A stretch of 33,260 nt of DNA from assembly GCF_000819985.1 (NCBI RefSeq), contig NZ_CDBZ01000129.1, positions 1 through 33,260 on the forward strand, in the 5' to 3' direction. The position numbers and the translations under genes are program-made. This DNA is from Aeromonas media. GTDB taxonomy: Bacteria > Pseudomonadota > Gammaproteobacteria > Enterobacterales > Aeromonadaceae. Of the stretch, positions 8,716 through 15,769 are shown one piece after another. Each line of letters opens with the position of its first letter. Position 1 is the first letter of the stretch. The notes under the pieces were generated by a model. The model was not told the DNA's origin. It did no database searches and saw nothing but the letters and a program-made list of their open reading frames with translations.

Positions 8716-10697
8716 GAAATGAGCTTTTACCCGGTGGTAGCTGGCTACTAACCTGCCTGGGCTCCCTGTCACGTGCCAGTAAGCGTACCGTATCTGTCGC
8801 CGTTGATATGATCCTTATTACAATGACCTATTGGGGGGCGTACTGGATAAGGCTTGAACACAGCTGGCCAATCGATAGCCTTCATCATTGGGCTCTGCTG
8901 GGCGCCATCATCATCGTCAGCATCAGTTTGTTTGTGCGGCTGGGGCTGTATCGCGCTGTGTTGCGATATGTCAGCTTTCGAGTGCTCTGGACAATCTCGC
9001 TAGGGGCATTTCTTTCAACCTGCTTCTTTGTTATCTCTGCGTTTTACTTCGATATCTTCCTGCCTAGAACGGTATCAGTTATCTATCTCTCCTTTTTGGT
9101 GCTGCTGGTCGGTGGTGTGCGGCTGTTTTTTCGGGCGCTGCTCAATACCACCCGTTTAGCGCGTACCCAAGTATTAATTTACGGTGCGGGTTCTTCGGGT
9201 CGCCAGCTGCAAATGGCCTTGTTGCAAGGCAATGAGTTTTATCCCGTCGCCTTTGTCGATGACGATCCTGCCAAACACGGGTGTGTGATCCAGGGGTGTA
9301 CCGTTTATAACAGTGCCCAATTACCAACCCTGATTGACCACCATGGAGTGCAGAAGATATTGCTGGCCATGCCGAGCAGTACCAGGGCTCGCCGTCAGGA
9401 GGTGATCAATGCACTTGAGCCACTGTCTTGCGAAGTGCTCTCTATCCCGGGAATGGCCGATCTGGTCAATGGCTCTGCCCGCATTGATCAGCTCAATGAG
9501 GTCTCCATTGACGATCTGTTGGGCAGAGATCCGGTAGAGCCAGTGACCAAATTGATGGAGGCCAACATCAAAGGCAAAGCGGTCATGGTGACCGGTGCCG
9601 GTGGGTCTATTGGCTCTGAGTTGTGTCGCCAGATATTGCGGTGCCGACCATCCACCTTGGTACTGTTCGAACTATCTGAATATGCCCTCTATGTCTTGCA
9701 TAAAAATCTGCGTGAACAGTGTCAGCGTGAGGGAATCGCAACGGATCTAGTGCCTTTACTGGGCTCAGTTCAGCGCCAACATCGCCTCCAGACAGTGATG
9801 CAGAGCTTTCGCATCCAGACCGTCTACCATACTGCCGCTTACAAACATGTTCCACTGGTTGAGTTCAACATCATTGAAGGGGTGCGTAACAACGTATTCG
9901 GCACTCTTTATGCTGCTCAGGCAGCCATTGAGGCAGGGGTGGAAACATTCGTGCTGATCTCTACCGATAAAGCAGTACGGCCTACCAACACCATGGGGGC
10001 GAGCAAGCGCCTTGCTGAGTTGATATTGCAAGCCTTAACCCGTGAGAAACACAACACCCGGTTTTGTATGGTGCGCTTTGGCAATGTCCTCGGGTCTTCT
10101 GGTTCAGTGGTGCCGTTATTTAGGCAGCAGATAGACAAGGGCGGACCCATTACCCTGACTCATCCTGACATCATTCGTTATTTCATGACGATACCGGAGG
10201 CTGCCCAGCTGGTGATCCAGGCGGGTGCAATGGGGGAGGGGGGCGACGTCTTTGTGCTCGATATGGGGCAACCGGTACGGATCATGGATCTGGCCAAACG
10301 GATGATACGCCTTAGCGGTCTGACACTGCGTGATGAGCTGCGGCACGATGGTGATATTGCCATCGAGGTGACGGGTTTGCGGCCGGGTGAAAAGCTCTAC
10401 GAAGAGTTGCTGATTGGTGATGATGCCAGAGGAACGGAACATCCGAGGATCATGGTGGCACAAGAGAGCTGGTTGCCTTGGTTGCGACTGCGCCCCTTGC
10501 TGGCCTCCTTGGATGACGCTTGCCACCGCTTTGATCAACAGCAGGTGCGCGACATCCTGATGCATGCGCCTGCTGCATTCGAACCGACGGATGGTATCTG
10601 TGATCTGGTGTGGCTGGCGAGGCAGCAGCTACCGCCAAGTGATAATGTTGTGCCGTTACCCTCTCATAACATAGATTTTTTGCTTGCTAATCGCTGA
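8712..10697 (+). CDS. membrane-anchored UDP-GlcNAc 4,6-dehydratase, WbpM family
   Basis: This 661-residue protein converts UDP-GlcNAc to the UDP-4-keto-6-deoxy sugar, the first step to QuiNAc, FucNAc or related residues. The N-terminus has about four to five membrane helices. A first Rossmann-like domain follows (GAGSSGRQLQ near residue 155), then the catalytic SDR domain (TGAGGSIGSEL near 295). The active-site segment ISTDKAVRPTNTMGASKR lies near residues 415-433. It carries methionine where most SDRs have tyrosine, the known WbpM/CapD-type SMK triad. The end of the family domain, GLRPGEKLYEELL, is intact. It is the last gene of the overlapping operon, sharing ATGA with the preceding transferase. 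T-rich stretches follow the stop but no strong terminator hairpin is seen. Confidence 0.93.
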   Translation: MRNELLPGGSWLLTCLGSLSRASKRTVSVAVDMILITMTYWGAYWIRLEHSWPIDSLHHWALLGAIIIVSISLFVRLGLYRAVLRYVSFRVLWTISLGAFLSTCFFVISAFYFDIFLPRTVSVIYLSFLVLLVGGVRLFFRALLNTTRLARTQVLIYGAGSSGRQLQMALLQGNEFYPVAFVDDDPAKHGCVIQGCTVYNSAQLPTLIDHHGVQKILLAMPSSTRARRQEVINALEPLSCEVLSIPGMADLVNGSARIDQLNEVSIDDLLGRDPVEPVTKLMEANIKGKAVMVTGAGGSIGSELCRQILRCRPSTLVLFELSEYALYVLHKNLREQCQREGIATDLVPLLGSVQRQHRLQTVMQSFRIQTVYHTAAYKHVPLVEFNIIEGVRNNVFGTLYAAQAAIEAGVETFVLISTDKAVRPTNTMGASKRLAELILQALTREKHNTRFCMVRFGNVLGSSGSVVPLFRQQIDKGGPITLTHPDIIRYFMTIPEAAQLVIQAGAMGEGGDVFVLDMGQPVRIMDLAKRMIRLSGLTLRDELRHDGDIAIEVTGLRPGEKLYEELLIGDDARGTEHPRIMVAQESWLPWLRLRPLLASLDDACHRFDQQQVRDILMHAPAAFEPTDGICDLVWLARQQLPPSDNVVPLPSHNIDFLLANR

Positions 10698-10979
10698 TTT
10701 TTTATATATTTATCTATTTTTTGGCGCTTTTTTCAGTTCCGAGTTGTATGTTTTTTAGTCGATCGGGCCAAGCGTGGACTAGATTGGCTACTTATTTCAG
10801 CAAACTACTGGTAGAATGTGGGCCCACCTGTTCGGATTCATCCCACACACTTGTGTGTAAGTATAAGTGTAATATGAGCAGAATATGATGAGTACCATGA
10901 ATGGCAACATTCTGTCGCAATTCTTGTCAGCAGTAAGATATCGCAAATTACACACTTATTTAGTGATGTCTTTAACAAT
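10698..10979. promoter_or_regulatory. non-coding region before gfcB with palindromes
   Basis: No gene is seen in these 282 AT-rich bases. Two palindromic elements stand out: GTGGGCCCAC at 10818-10827, and ACACAC-TT-GTGTGT at 10845-10858. They lie 120-160 bases before the presumed original gfcB start (ATG 10980), so the stretch probably holds the gfc promoter and operators. I found no convincing JUMPstart/ops element. The regulator cannot be named from sequence. Confidence 0.35.
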
Positions 10980-10995
10980 ATGAAGAAGCTGCAAG
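10980..10995 (+). pseudogene. presumed severed 5' end of gfcB
   Basis: ATGAAGAAGCTGCAAG reads MKKLQ, a typical start of a lipoprotein signal peptide, directly before the IS. If four bases, the size of one target duplication, are removed at the junction, these codons come into frame with the SPSRLLALSATFLLAGC signal peptide on the far side of the IS, giving a gene of 223 codons including the stop. No clear ribosome-binding site is seen upstream, so the assignment is an inference. Confidence 0.45.
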
Positions 10996-11034
10996 GGTAA
11001 TCCCCCCATTTTTAGGGGCATTCAAAAGTAGAGG

Positions 11035-11862
11035 TCATGCGGCCTGTGCCAGACGCTGTTTCGGCGTGTAGCCACCCAGCGCCATATTGGGCCGCTCATG
11101 GTTATAAACCCACAGCCAGTTCGTGGCAAACTCCTGTAGTTCATTCAGTGACTCAAACAGGTAATGGCCCAGCCAGTCGTAGCGCACCGTGCGGTTAAAA
11201 CGTTCGATGTAGGCATTCTGCTGCGGATTTCCTGGCTGGATATAGCCCAGGGTTATCCCCTCCTGTTTCGCCCATCGCTTGAGCTCTTCGCTGATGTATT
11301 CCGGGCCATTGTCACATCGGATAATGGCGGGCTTACCTCGCCACGTGATCACCTGCTCCAGCGCCCGTTTGACTCGTGAGGCGGGTAAGGAGAAATCCAC
11401 CTCGATGCACAGCGCTTCACGATTGAAGTCATCGATCACATTAAACAGCCGCACCGAGCGGCCATCGCTGAGCTGGTCATGCATAAAGTCCATCGACCAG
11501 CACTGATTAGGCTGGTCGGGAACCGCCAACGGCTCTGGCTTAGCCCGAACCAACCGTTTCCTGGGTTTTATCCGCAGATTGAGCTCCAGCGCCCGATAGA
11601 TCCGGTATACCCGTTTGTGATTCCAGCCAAAGCCTTGGACGTTGCGCAGGTACAAAAAGCATAACCCGAAGCCCCAGTTGCGCTGGCTGGCCGTGATACG
11701 TAGCAGCCAATCGGCAATTTCCTGGTTTTCATCGACCAGCACGGGCTGATAGCGATAGCAGCTTTCACTGACCTTGAAGATCCGGCAAGCCAGACGGATG
11801 GATATGGCGTAGTGAGTCACGGCTTTGGTCGCCATCTCCCGGCGGGCAGATGGCGTTACCAC
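11035..11862 (-). CDS. IS3-family transposase OrfB, DDE integrase domain (copy 1)
   Basis: OrfB supplies the catalytic DDE domain. Counting from the GTG just after the slip site (275 residues), the catalytic residues are Asp125 (SMDFMHD), Asp184 (RCDNGPEY) and Glu220 (NAYIERFNR), with the 35-residue D-to-E spacing expected of this family. An N-terminal HTH_21-like region precedes them. Production is probably by -1 frameshifting from orfA at 11862-11868; independent initiation at GTG 11862 or a later ATG cannot be excluded. The frame is intact to its stop, so this copy could still be active. Confidence 0.9.
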   Translation of the reverse strand: MVTPSARREMATKAVTHYAISIRLACRIFKVSESCYRYQPVLVDENQEIADWLLRITASQRNWGFGLCFLYLRNVQGFGWNHKRVYRIYRALELNLRIKPRKRLVRAKPEPLAVPDQPNQCWSMDFMHDQLSDGRSVRLFNVIDDFNREALCIEVDFSLPASRVKRALEQVITWRGKPAIIRCDNGPEYISEELKRWAKQEGITLGYIQPGNPQQNAYIERFNRTVRYDWLGHYLFESLNELQEFATNWLWVYNHERPNMALGGYTPKQRLAQAA

Positions 11863-12122
11863 TTTTTTGCCATGGCCTCGGTGATTATCTCTGCCTTGAG
11901 GCGCTCCTCGGCGTACATCTTCTTGAGGCGGCGGTTTTCGTCCTCCAGCTCCTTGAGTCGAGCCATGAGGGAGGCATCCATCCCCCCGAATTTGGAACGC
12001 CACTTGTAGAAGGTGGTCGTGCTGATGCCATGCTCGCGGCAGAGCTCCGGGACGGGAGCTCCAGCCTCAGCTTGTTTGAGGATGGCGATGATCTGGGTAT
12101 CGCTAAAGCGTGATGTTTTCAT
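11856..12122 (-). CDS. IS3-family transposase OrfA (copy 1)
   Basis: The 88-residue OrfA carries an N-terminal helix-turn-helix (residues about 8-45, with AELCREHG-like recognition sequence [10 protein letters not shown]) and a C-terminal leucine-zipper-like helix (about 52-78). It binds the IS ends and forms part of the OrfAB transposase. ATG 12122 follows GCAGGAGG at good spacing. The stop lies just after the heptamer A-AAA-AAG (11862-11868), a classical -1 slip site, which would join OrfA to OrfB as in other IS3 elements. Confidence 0.92.
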   Translation of the reverse strand: MKTSRFSDTQIIAILKQAEAGAPVPELCREHGISTTTFYKWRSKFGGMDASLMARLKELEDENRRLKKMYAEERLKAEIITEAMAKKW

Positions 12123-12193
12123 GTAGAACCTCCTGCGTTCAAGGTACGGGAAAATTCTACTTATGAGCACCCTGGTTTTTCGGGGGGATTACC

Positions 12194-12850
12194 TCTTATT
12201 CCCCCTCCCGATTATTGGCATTGTCAGCCACTTTTTTATTGGCTGGCTGCAGTACCTCGACCCATCAGACAATCGAAACCCTGGGTTATGTGTTTAACAA
12301 GCCTGATGATATTGTACTGACATCATCCGAATTGAGAGCGTTGCCCTATGCGAGTGCCTATATCAAGGTGGGGGATTTACCCCAGGCCTTGGTCGTGTTG
12401 GCTTATGTCAATGGCCCCCGCATGTCATGGATGAGTGCCGATGGTGCTATGTTCGTGACCCAACATGGGCGCTTGATTAAAACAGTGGGTTTGCCAAATG
12501 ACTTGCGCTATCTGGGGAGTTTGGATAAGGATCCATTGAAGACCTCTCGTGTAGACAAGACGCCATCAATGGTGTGGTATAGCGTAGCTGAGTGGTCGAA
12601 GCAATACACCAGTGGCTATCCCTTGAGCATGCATTACACTCAGGCGGGTCATGAGGTTCTGAATATTATGGACCGCCCCTATAAGACAACGATTGTAGAA
12701 GAACATGTCGTTACTGCCCCGAATGAAGAGCGATGGCTGAATCATTTCTGGATTGATGAGCAGACAGGTCAAGTTCGTAAATTCCAGCAGCAATTAGGCC
12801 CTTCCTTGCCAATGATAGAAATGACATTCCTTAAGTCCTATTCATCATGA
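12194..12850 (+). CDS. gfcB: GfcB/YjbF-family outer-membrane lipoprotein, 5' end interrupted by IS
   Basis: The mature lipoprotein is intact: lipobox LAGC followed by STSTHQTIETL, then the YjbF-type domain with VLAYVNGPRMSW, MVWYSVAEWS and LNHFWIDEQTGQVRKF. GfcB belongs to the group 4 capsule/YjbEFGH set and is thought to help assemble or export polysaccharide at the outer membrane. The frame is open from within the IS (after a stop at 12164-12166), but the natural start codon is missing. The original start is probably ATG 10980, now separated by the IS. Rescue from TTG 12215 would leave a short signal peptide (MALSATFLLAGC) without its basic residues. I therefore expect reduced or no function. 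The stop overlaps the gfcC start (ATGA). Confidence 0.75.
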   Translation, partial: SYSPSRLLALSATFLLAGCSTSTHQTIETLGYVFNKPDDIVLTSSELRALPYASAYIKVGDLPQALVVLAYVNGPRMSWMSADGAMFVTQHGRLIKTVGLPNDLRYLGSLDKDPLKTSRVDKTPSMVWYSVAEWSKQYTSGYPLSMHYTQAGHEVLNIMDRPYKTTIVEEHVVTAPNEERWLNHFWIDEQTGQVRKFQQQLGPSLPMIEMTFLKSYSS

Positions 12851-13602
12851 AAATAATATATAGCATATTGCTCGCCACCTTGGGGCCTTCCCCCGTTATG
12901 GCTGATGTGTCCGTGTCTATTTGGTGGCAAGGTCAGCCGAAAGAAGCACTGACTCATCCCCAGTCCATGTTTTTGAGTGAAGCGTTGTTAAACTCGGCAG
13001 TCTCCCAGTACGATAACTATTGGCCTGTCGCCCATATTTCTACCCCTGCGCGTCAAAAGGATATTGAGTATCAACAGCAAGCCTTGCTGAAAGATCTCAC
13101 CTTGTTGGCAACGTACTGGCAACAGCATGATGAAGATGAACTCGCCCATTCCGCTTTACAGTTGCATCAACAGTTACAGCAATTGCATTTGACGGGTCGT
13201 TTCGAATTTCCTGTGGATCCGGATATCAGCCTGGTACCTTCAGGTGTCAACCCCATATTGCAAGGGGATTATCAGCTCTATCTGGCCCCTCGTCGCCCGA
13301 AAATTTATCTGGCCGGTTTGATCGGTCACCCCGGCGAAGGCCCCGTTTTGCCTGCTGCAGGGTTACGAGAGTATTGGAAGAAGCTGGATCTCTTGTCGGG
13401 GAGTGATGACACCGGTGCTTATCTGATTGCACCCAGTGGAAAACCTGAGTGGATCCCCGTTGCTATCTGGAATGAACGCCATGTCGAAGCCATGCCGGGA
13501 GCGACCCTGTTTGTCGGTTTTGCGCCAAGTGTGTTGCCTGAGCAGTATCAAGACTTGAATAAACGCATGTTGACGTTGTTAGCGAATCGGATGCCCAAAT
13601 GA
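12847..13602 (+). CDS. gfcC: GfcC/YjbG-family periplasmic capsule protein
   Basis: This 251-residue protein has a short signal peptide (about residues 1-19, cleavage after MA in VMADVS). Its body resembles GfcC: a beta-grasp type domain near the C-terminus with GDYQLYLAPRRPKIYLAGLIG, and a helical Gln-rich middle (QQHDEDELAHSALQLHQQLQQL). GfcC is a periplasmic protein of the group 4 capsule operon; its biochemical role is not settled. ATG 12847 overlaps the gfcB stop and its own stop overlaps the gfcD start (ATGA), so the three form one operon. If gfcB is silenced by the IS, coupled translation of this gene may also suffer. Confidence 0.85.
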   Translation: MKIIYSILLATLGPSPVMADVSVSIWWQGQPKEALTHPQSMFLSEALLNSAVSQYDNYWPVAHISTPARQKDIEYQQQALLKDLTLLATYWQQHDEDELAHSALQLHQQLQQLHLTGRFEFPVDPDISLVPSGVNPILQGDYQLYLAPRRPKIYLAGLIGHPGEGPVLPAAGLREYWKKLDLLSGSDDTGAYLIAPSGKPEWIPVAIWNERHVEAMPGATLFVGFAPSVLPEQYQDLNKRMLTLLANRMPK

Positions 13603-15683
13603 CCTACCCAAGACTCTCACTGATTGCCCTGCTGGTATCCTTTGCAACTCACGCCGATGCTGACATTTTTGAGCCGTTGGGACCATCACAAAGTGACTTC
13701 GGCGGAGTTGGCCTGTTGCAAATGCCAACCGCCAGAATGGCTAAGACGGGTGAATTCAGTGTCAATTATTTTGATGATGATCAGTACCGTCGCTGGTCCA
13801 TGTCAGTGCAGCCGTTCGACTGGCTTGAGGCCACGCTGCGTTATACCGATGTGAGAACCCGCCTCTATAGTGCAAACCCCGATTTCAGTGGCGACCAGAC
13901 TTACAAAGACAAGGGAATGGATGTCAAAGTCAGGTTGCTGGAAGAGTCTACCTGGATCCCGAATATTTCTCTGGGATTCCGTGACCTGATGGGAACGGGG
14001 TTGTTTGACAGCGAGTATGTTGTTGGCAGCAAACGTGTTGGCCCGTTTGACTTCACCCTTGGCATGGGCTGGGGGAATATGGGAGAGAGCGGGAATATCA
14101 CTAATCCTTTTTGCGAGTGGAAGGATGATTGGTGTTCCCGCGATGGTAGTTATTCCAGTGGTGGTGGTAAGTTTGAAACTGGGAATATGTTTCATGGCAA
14201 TGCTGCATTGTTTGGTGGTGTGGAATACCAAACGCCTTGGCAGCCACTTAGGTTAAAATTGGAATATGATGGTAATGATTATAGTAATGAATTTGCCGGG
14301 AAAATAGACCATTCATCACCCATCAATATAGGTGCTGTTTATCGCCTGTTTGATTATATGGACACTCATCTTAGTTATCAGAGAGGAAACACTCTGATGT
14401 GGGGTGTCACTCTTCGTACCAATTTTAATGATCTACGCCAGAATCATTTGGATGAACCACGCCCTGTATATTCAGAGAATAAGGTCCCAGCTGATACCTC
14501 TAAGGTCGATTGGTCAGCAATGGCGGGGCAGTTTGAAAGCAATGCTGGTTGGAATTCGGCATCACTTTATAGTGGACAGAATACTGTAACCTTGCTGGGA
14601 CAACAGCATAAATACAGAGACCAGCAAGAAGCTCTCGACCGTACGGCTTTGGTTGCGGTTAACCATCTGCCTGAGACTATCGACGAATTGAGAGTCATCG
14701 AACGCCAGCGTGACTTCCAGCTGCAAGAGACAGTGATTGATCTTGATTCTGTACGAAAGGCTAACCAGCCCCAGATCCTTGGGCAGGAGACGGTGGCAGT
14801 AGATCATCAAAAAGTGCCAGACCCTGTTCAGGGGGATGTTCGCTACCAATCTGAACCAGAGTGGTTCTCTTATTCATTTGATCCTACCCTGACCCAATCT
14901 TTCGGTGGTCCTGAATCATTTTATATGTATCAGATCGGTATCAATGCCAATAGCGAGCTGCGCCTTACTGATAAAGACTGGCTACAGGGTACGTTGTTCT
15001 TCAATATCGCGAATAACTACGACAAATTTAATTACAAGACACCACCAGCAGACACTGATGCACTGCCGAGAGTGCGAACCTGGGTGAGAGAGTATGTCGA
15101 CTCGTCCAATGTCTTGCTGAATAATCTCCAGTTAACCCATATGGAGCAATTTGGTCAGGAGTGGTATGGCCAGGCATACGGTGGATATCTGGAAATGATG
15201 TACGCCGGGGTCGGGGGAGAGGTGCTTTATCGTCCTTTCGGTCAGTCATGGGCTCTGGGGTTGGATACCAACTGGGTCAAGCAGCGTGATTGGAACAATA
15301 CCCTGAAGATGGCTGACTACGATGTCGCAACAGGTCACCTGACTGGCTATTGGCAGTTGCCTTTCATGGACGATGTCACCGCTAAGGTAGCTGTCGGACG
15401 CTATCTGGCTGGTGACCTGGGTGCCACTTTTGATTTCTCCAAGCGCTTTGACTCCGGGATTGTGATGGGTGCATACGCAACTTTGACGGATGTTTCGGCC
15501 GAAGAGTATGGGGAAGGCAGTTTCACCAAAGGCATTTACATCACGATTCCCTTTGATCTCATGTTGATTCGCCCCACCACATCCAAAGGAACCATTGGGT
15601 GGGTTCCTCTGACAAGAGATGGGGGGCAAATGCTCAGCCGTAGTCATACCTTGTATGACATGACTGAACGCCTGCCGTTGTAA
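13599..15683 (+). CDS. gfcD: GfcD/YjbH-family outer-membrane beta-barrel protein
   Basis: This 694-residue protein, close to the length of E. coli YjbH, has a signal peptide (about residues 1-21, ending THADA). The family start GPSQSDFGGVGLLQMPTARM, here cited up to its conserved PTARM, precedes alternating aromatic-rich strands typical of a large beta-barrel. It probably acts in the outer membrane in polysaccharide secretion together with GfcB and GfcC. A central, more polar part (about residues 290-430, DRTALVAVNHLPETI region) may be periplasmic. It ends with a bare C-terminus and is followed by a strong terminator, so wza, etp and etk homologues do not follow as they do in the E. coli gfc operon. 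Confidence 0.88.
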   Translation: MTYPRLSLIALLVSFATHADADIFEPLGPSQSDFGGVGLLQMPTARMAKTGEFSVNYFDDDQYRRWSMSVQPFDWLEATLRYTDVRTRLYSANPDFSGDQTYKDKGMDVKVRLLEESTWIPNISLGFRDLMGTGLFDSEYVVGSKRVGPFDFTLGMGWGNMGESGNITNPFCEWKDDWCSRDGSYSSGGGKFETGNMFHGNAALFGGVEYQTPWQPLRLKLEYDGNDYSNEFAGKIDHSSPINIGAVYRLFDYMDTHLSYQRGNTLMWGVTLRTNFNDLRQNHLDEPRPVYSENKVPADTSKVDWSAMAGQFESNAGWNSASLYSGQNTVTLLGQQHKYRDQQEALDRTALVAVNHLPETIDELRVIERQRDFQLQETVIDLDSVRKANQPQILGQETVAVDHQKVPDPVQGDVRYQSEPEWFSYSFDPTLTQSFGGPESFYMYQIGINANSELRLTDKDWLQGTLFFNIANNYDKFNYKTPPADTDALPRVRTWVREYVDSSNVLLNNLQLTHMEQFGQEWYGQAYGGYLEMMYAGVGGEVLYRPFGQSWALGLDTNWVKQRDWNNTLKMADYDVATGHLTGYWQLPFMDDVTAKVAVGRYLAGDLGATFDFSKRFDSGIVMGAYATLTDVSAEEYGEGSFTKGIYITIPFDLMLIRPTTSKGTIGWVPLTRDGGQMLSRSHTLYDMTERLPL

Positions 15684-15716
15684 ATCCTTTCTCGGTATTG
15701 ATTCGCTAGTCTGATG

Positions 15717-15751
15717 AGCCGTGATAGTGTTTTCACTGTCACGGCTTTTTT
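15717..15751 (+). terminator. Rho-independent terminator after gfcD
   Basis: GCCGTGATAGTG pairs with CACTGTCACGGC around a TTTT loop, with one wobble or mismatch, and a run of six T follows. It closes the gfc operon. Confidence 0.9.
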
Positions 15752-15769
15752 ATGCATGATGAGGCATAG

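Larger units (their letters stand above)
10996..12193 (-). mobile_element. IS3-family insertion sequence (IS407-like), copy 1
   Basis: This 1198-bp element lies in minus orientation and carries overlapping orfA and orfB. Both ends begin GGTAATCCCCCC when read inward, and the inverted similarity continues imperfectly for about 40 bases, including a shared AAGTAGA. Length, end sequences and gene order match copy 2 at 17919-19116 exactly, yet the two copies differ at many protein positions, so this is not a recent duplication within the window. The four bases on each side are CAAG (10992-10995) and TCTT (12194-12197), so no target duplication is visible. It sits between the apparent first codons of gfcB and the rest of that gene. 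Confidence 0.93.

Noticed and set aside
10780..10830. JUMPstart/ops element before gfcB
   Set aside because: CTACTGGTAGAATG only loosely recalls the consensus, and the GGCGGTAGCGT ops core is absent.
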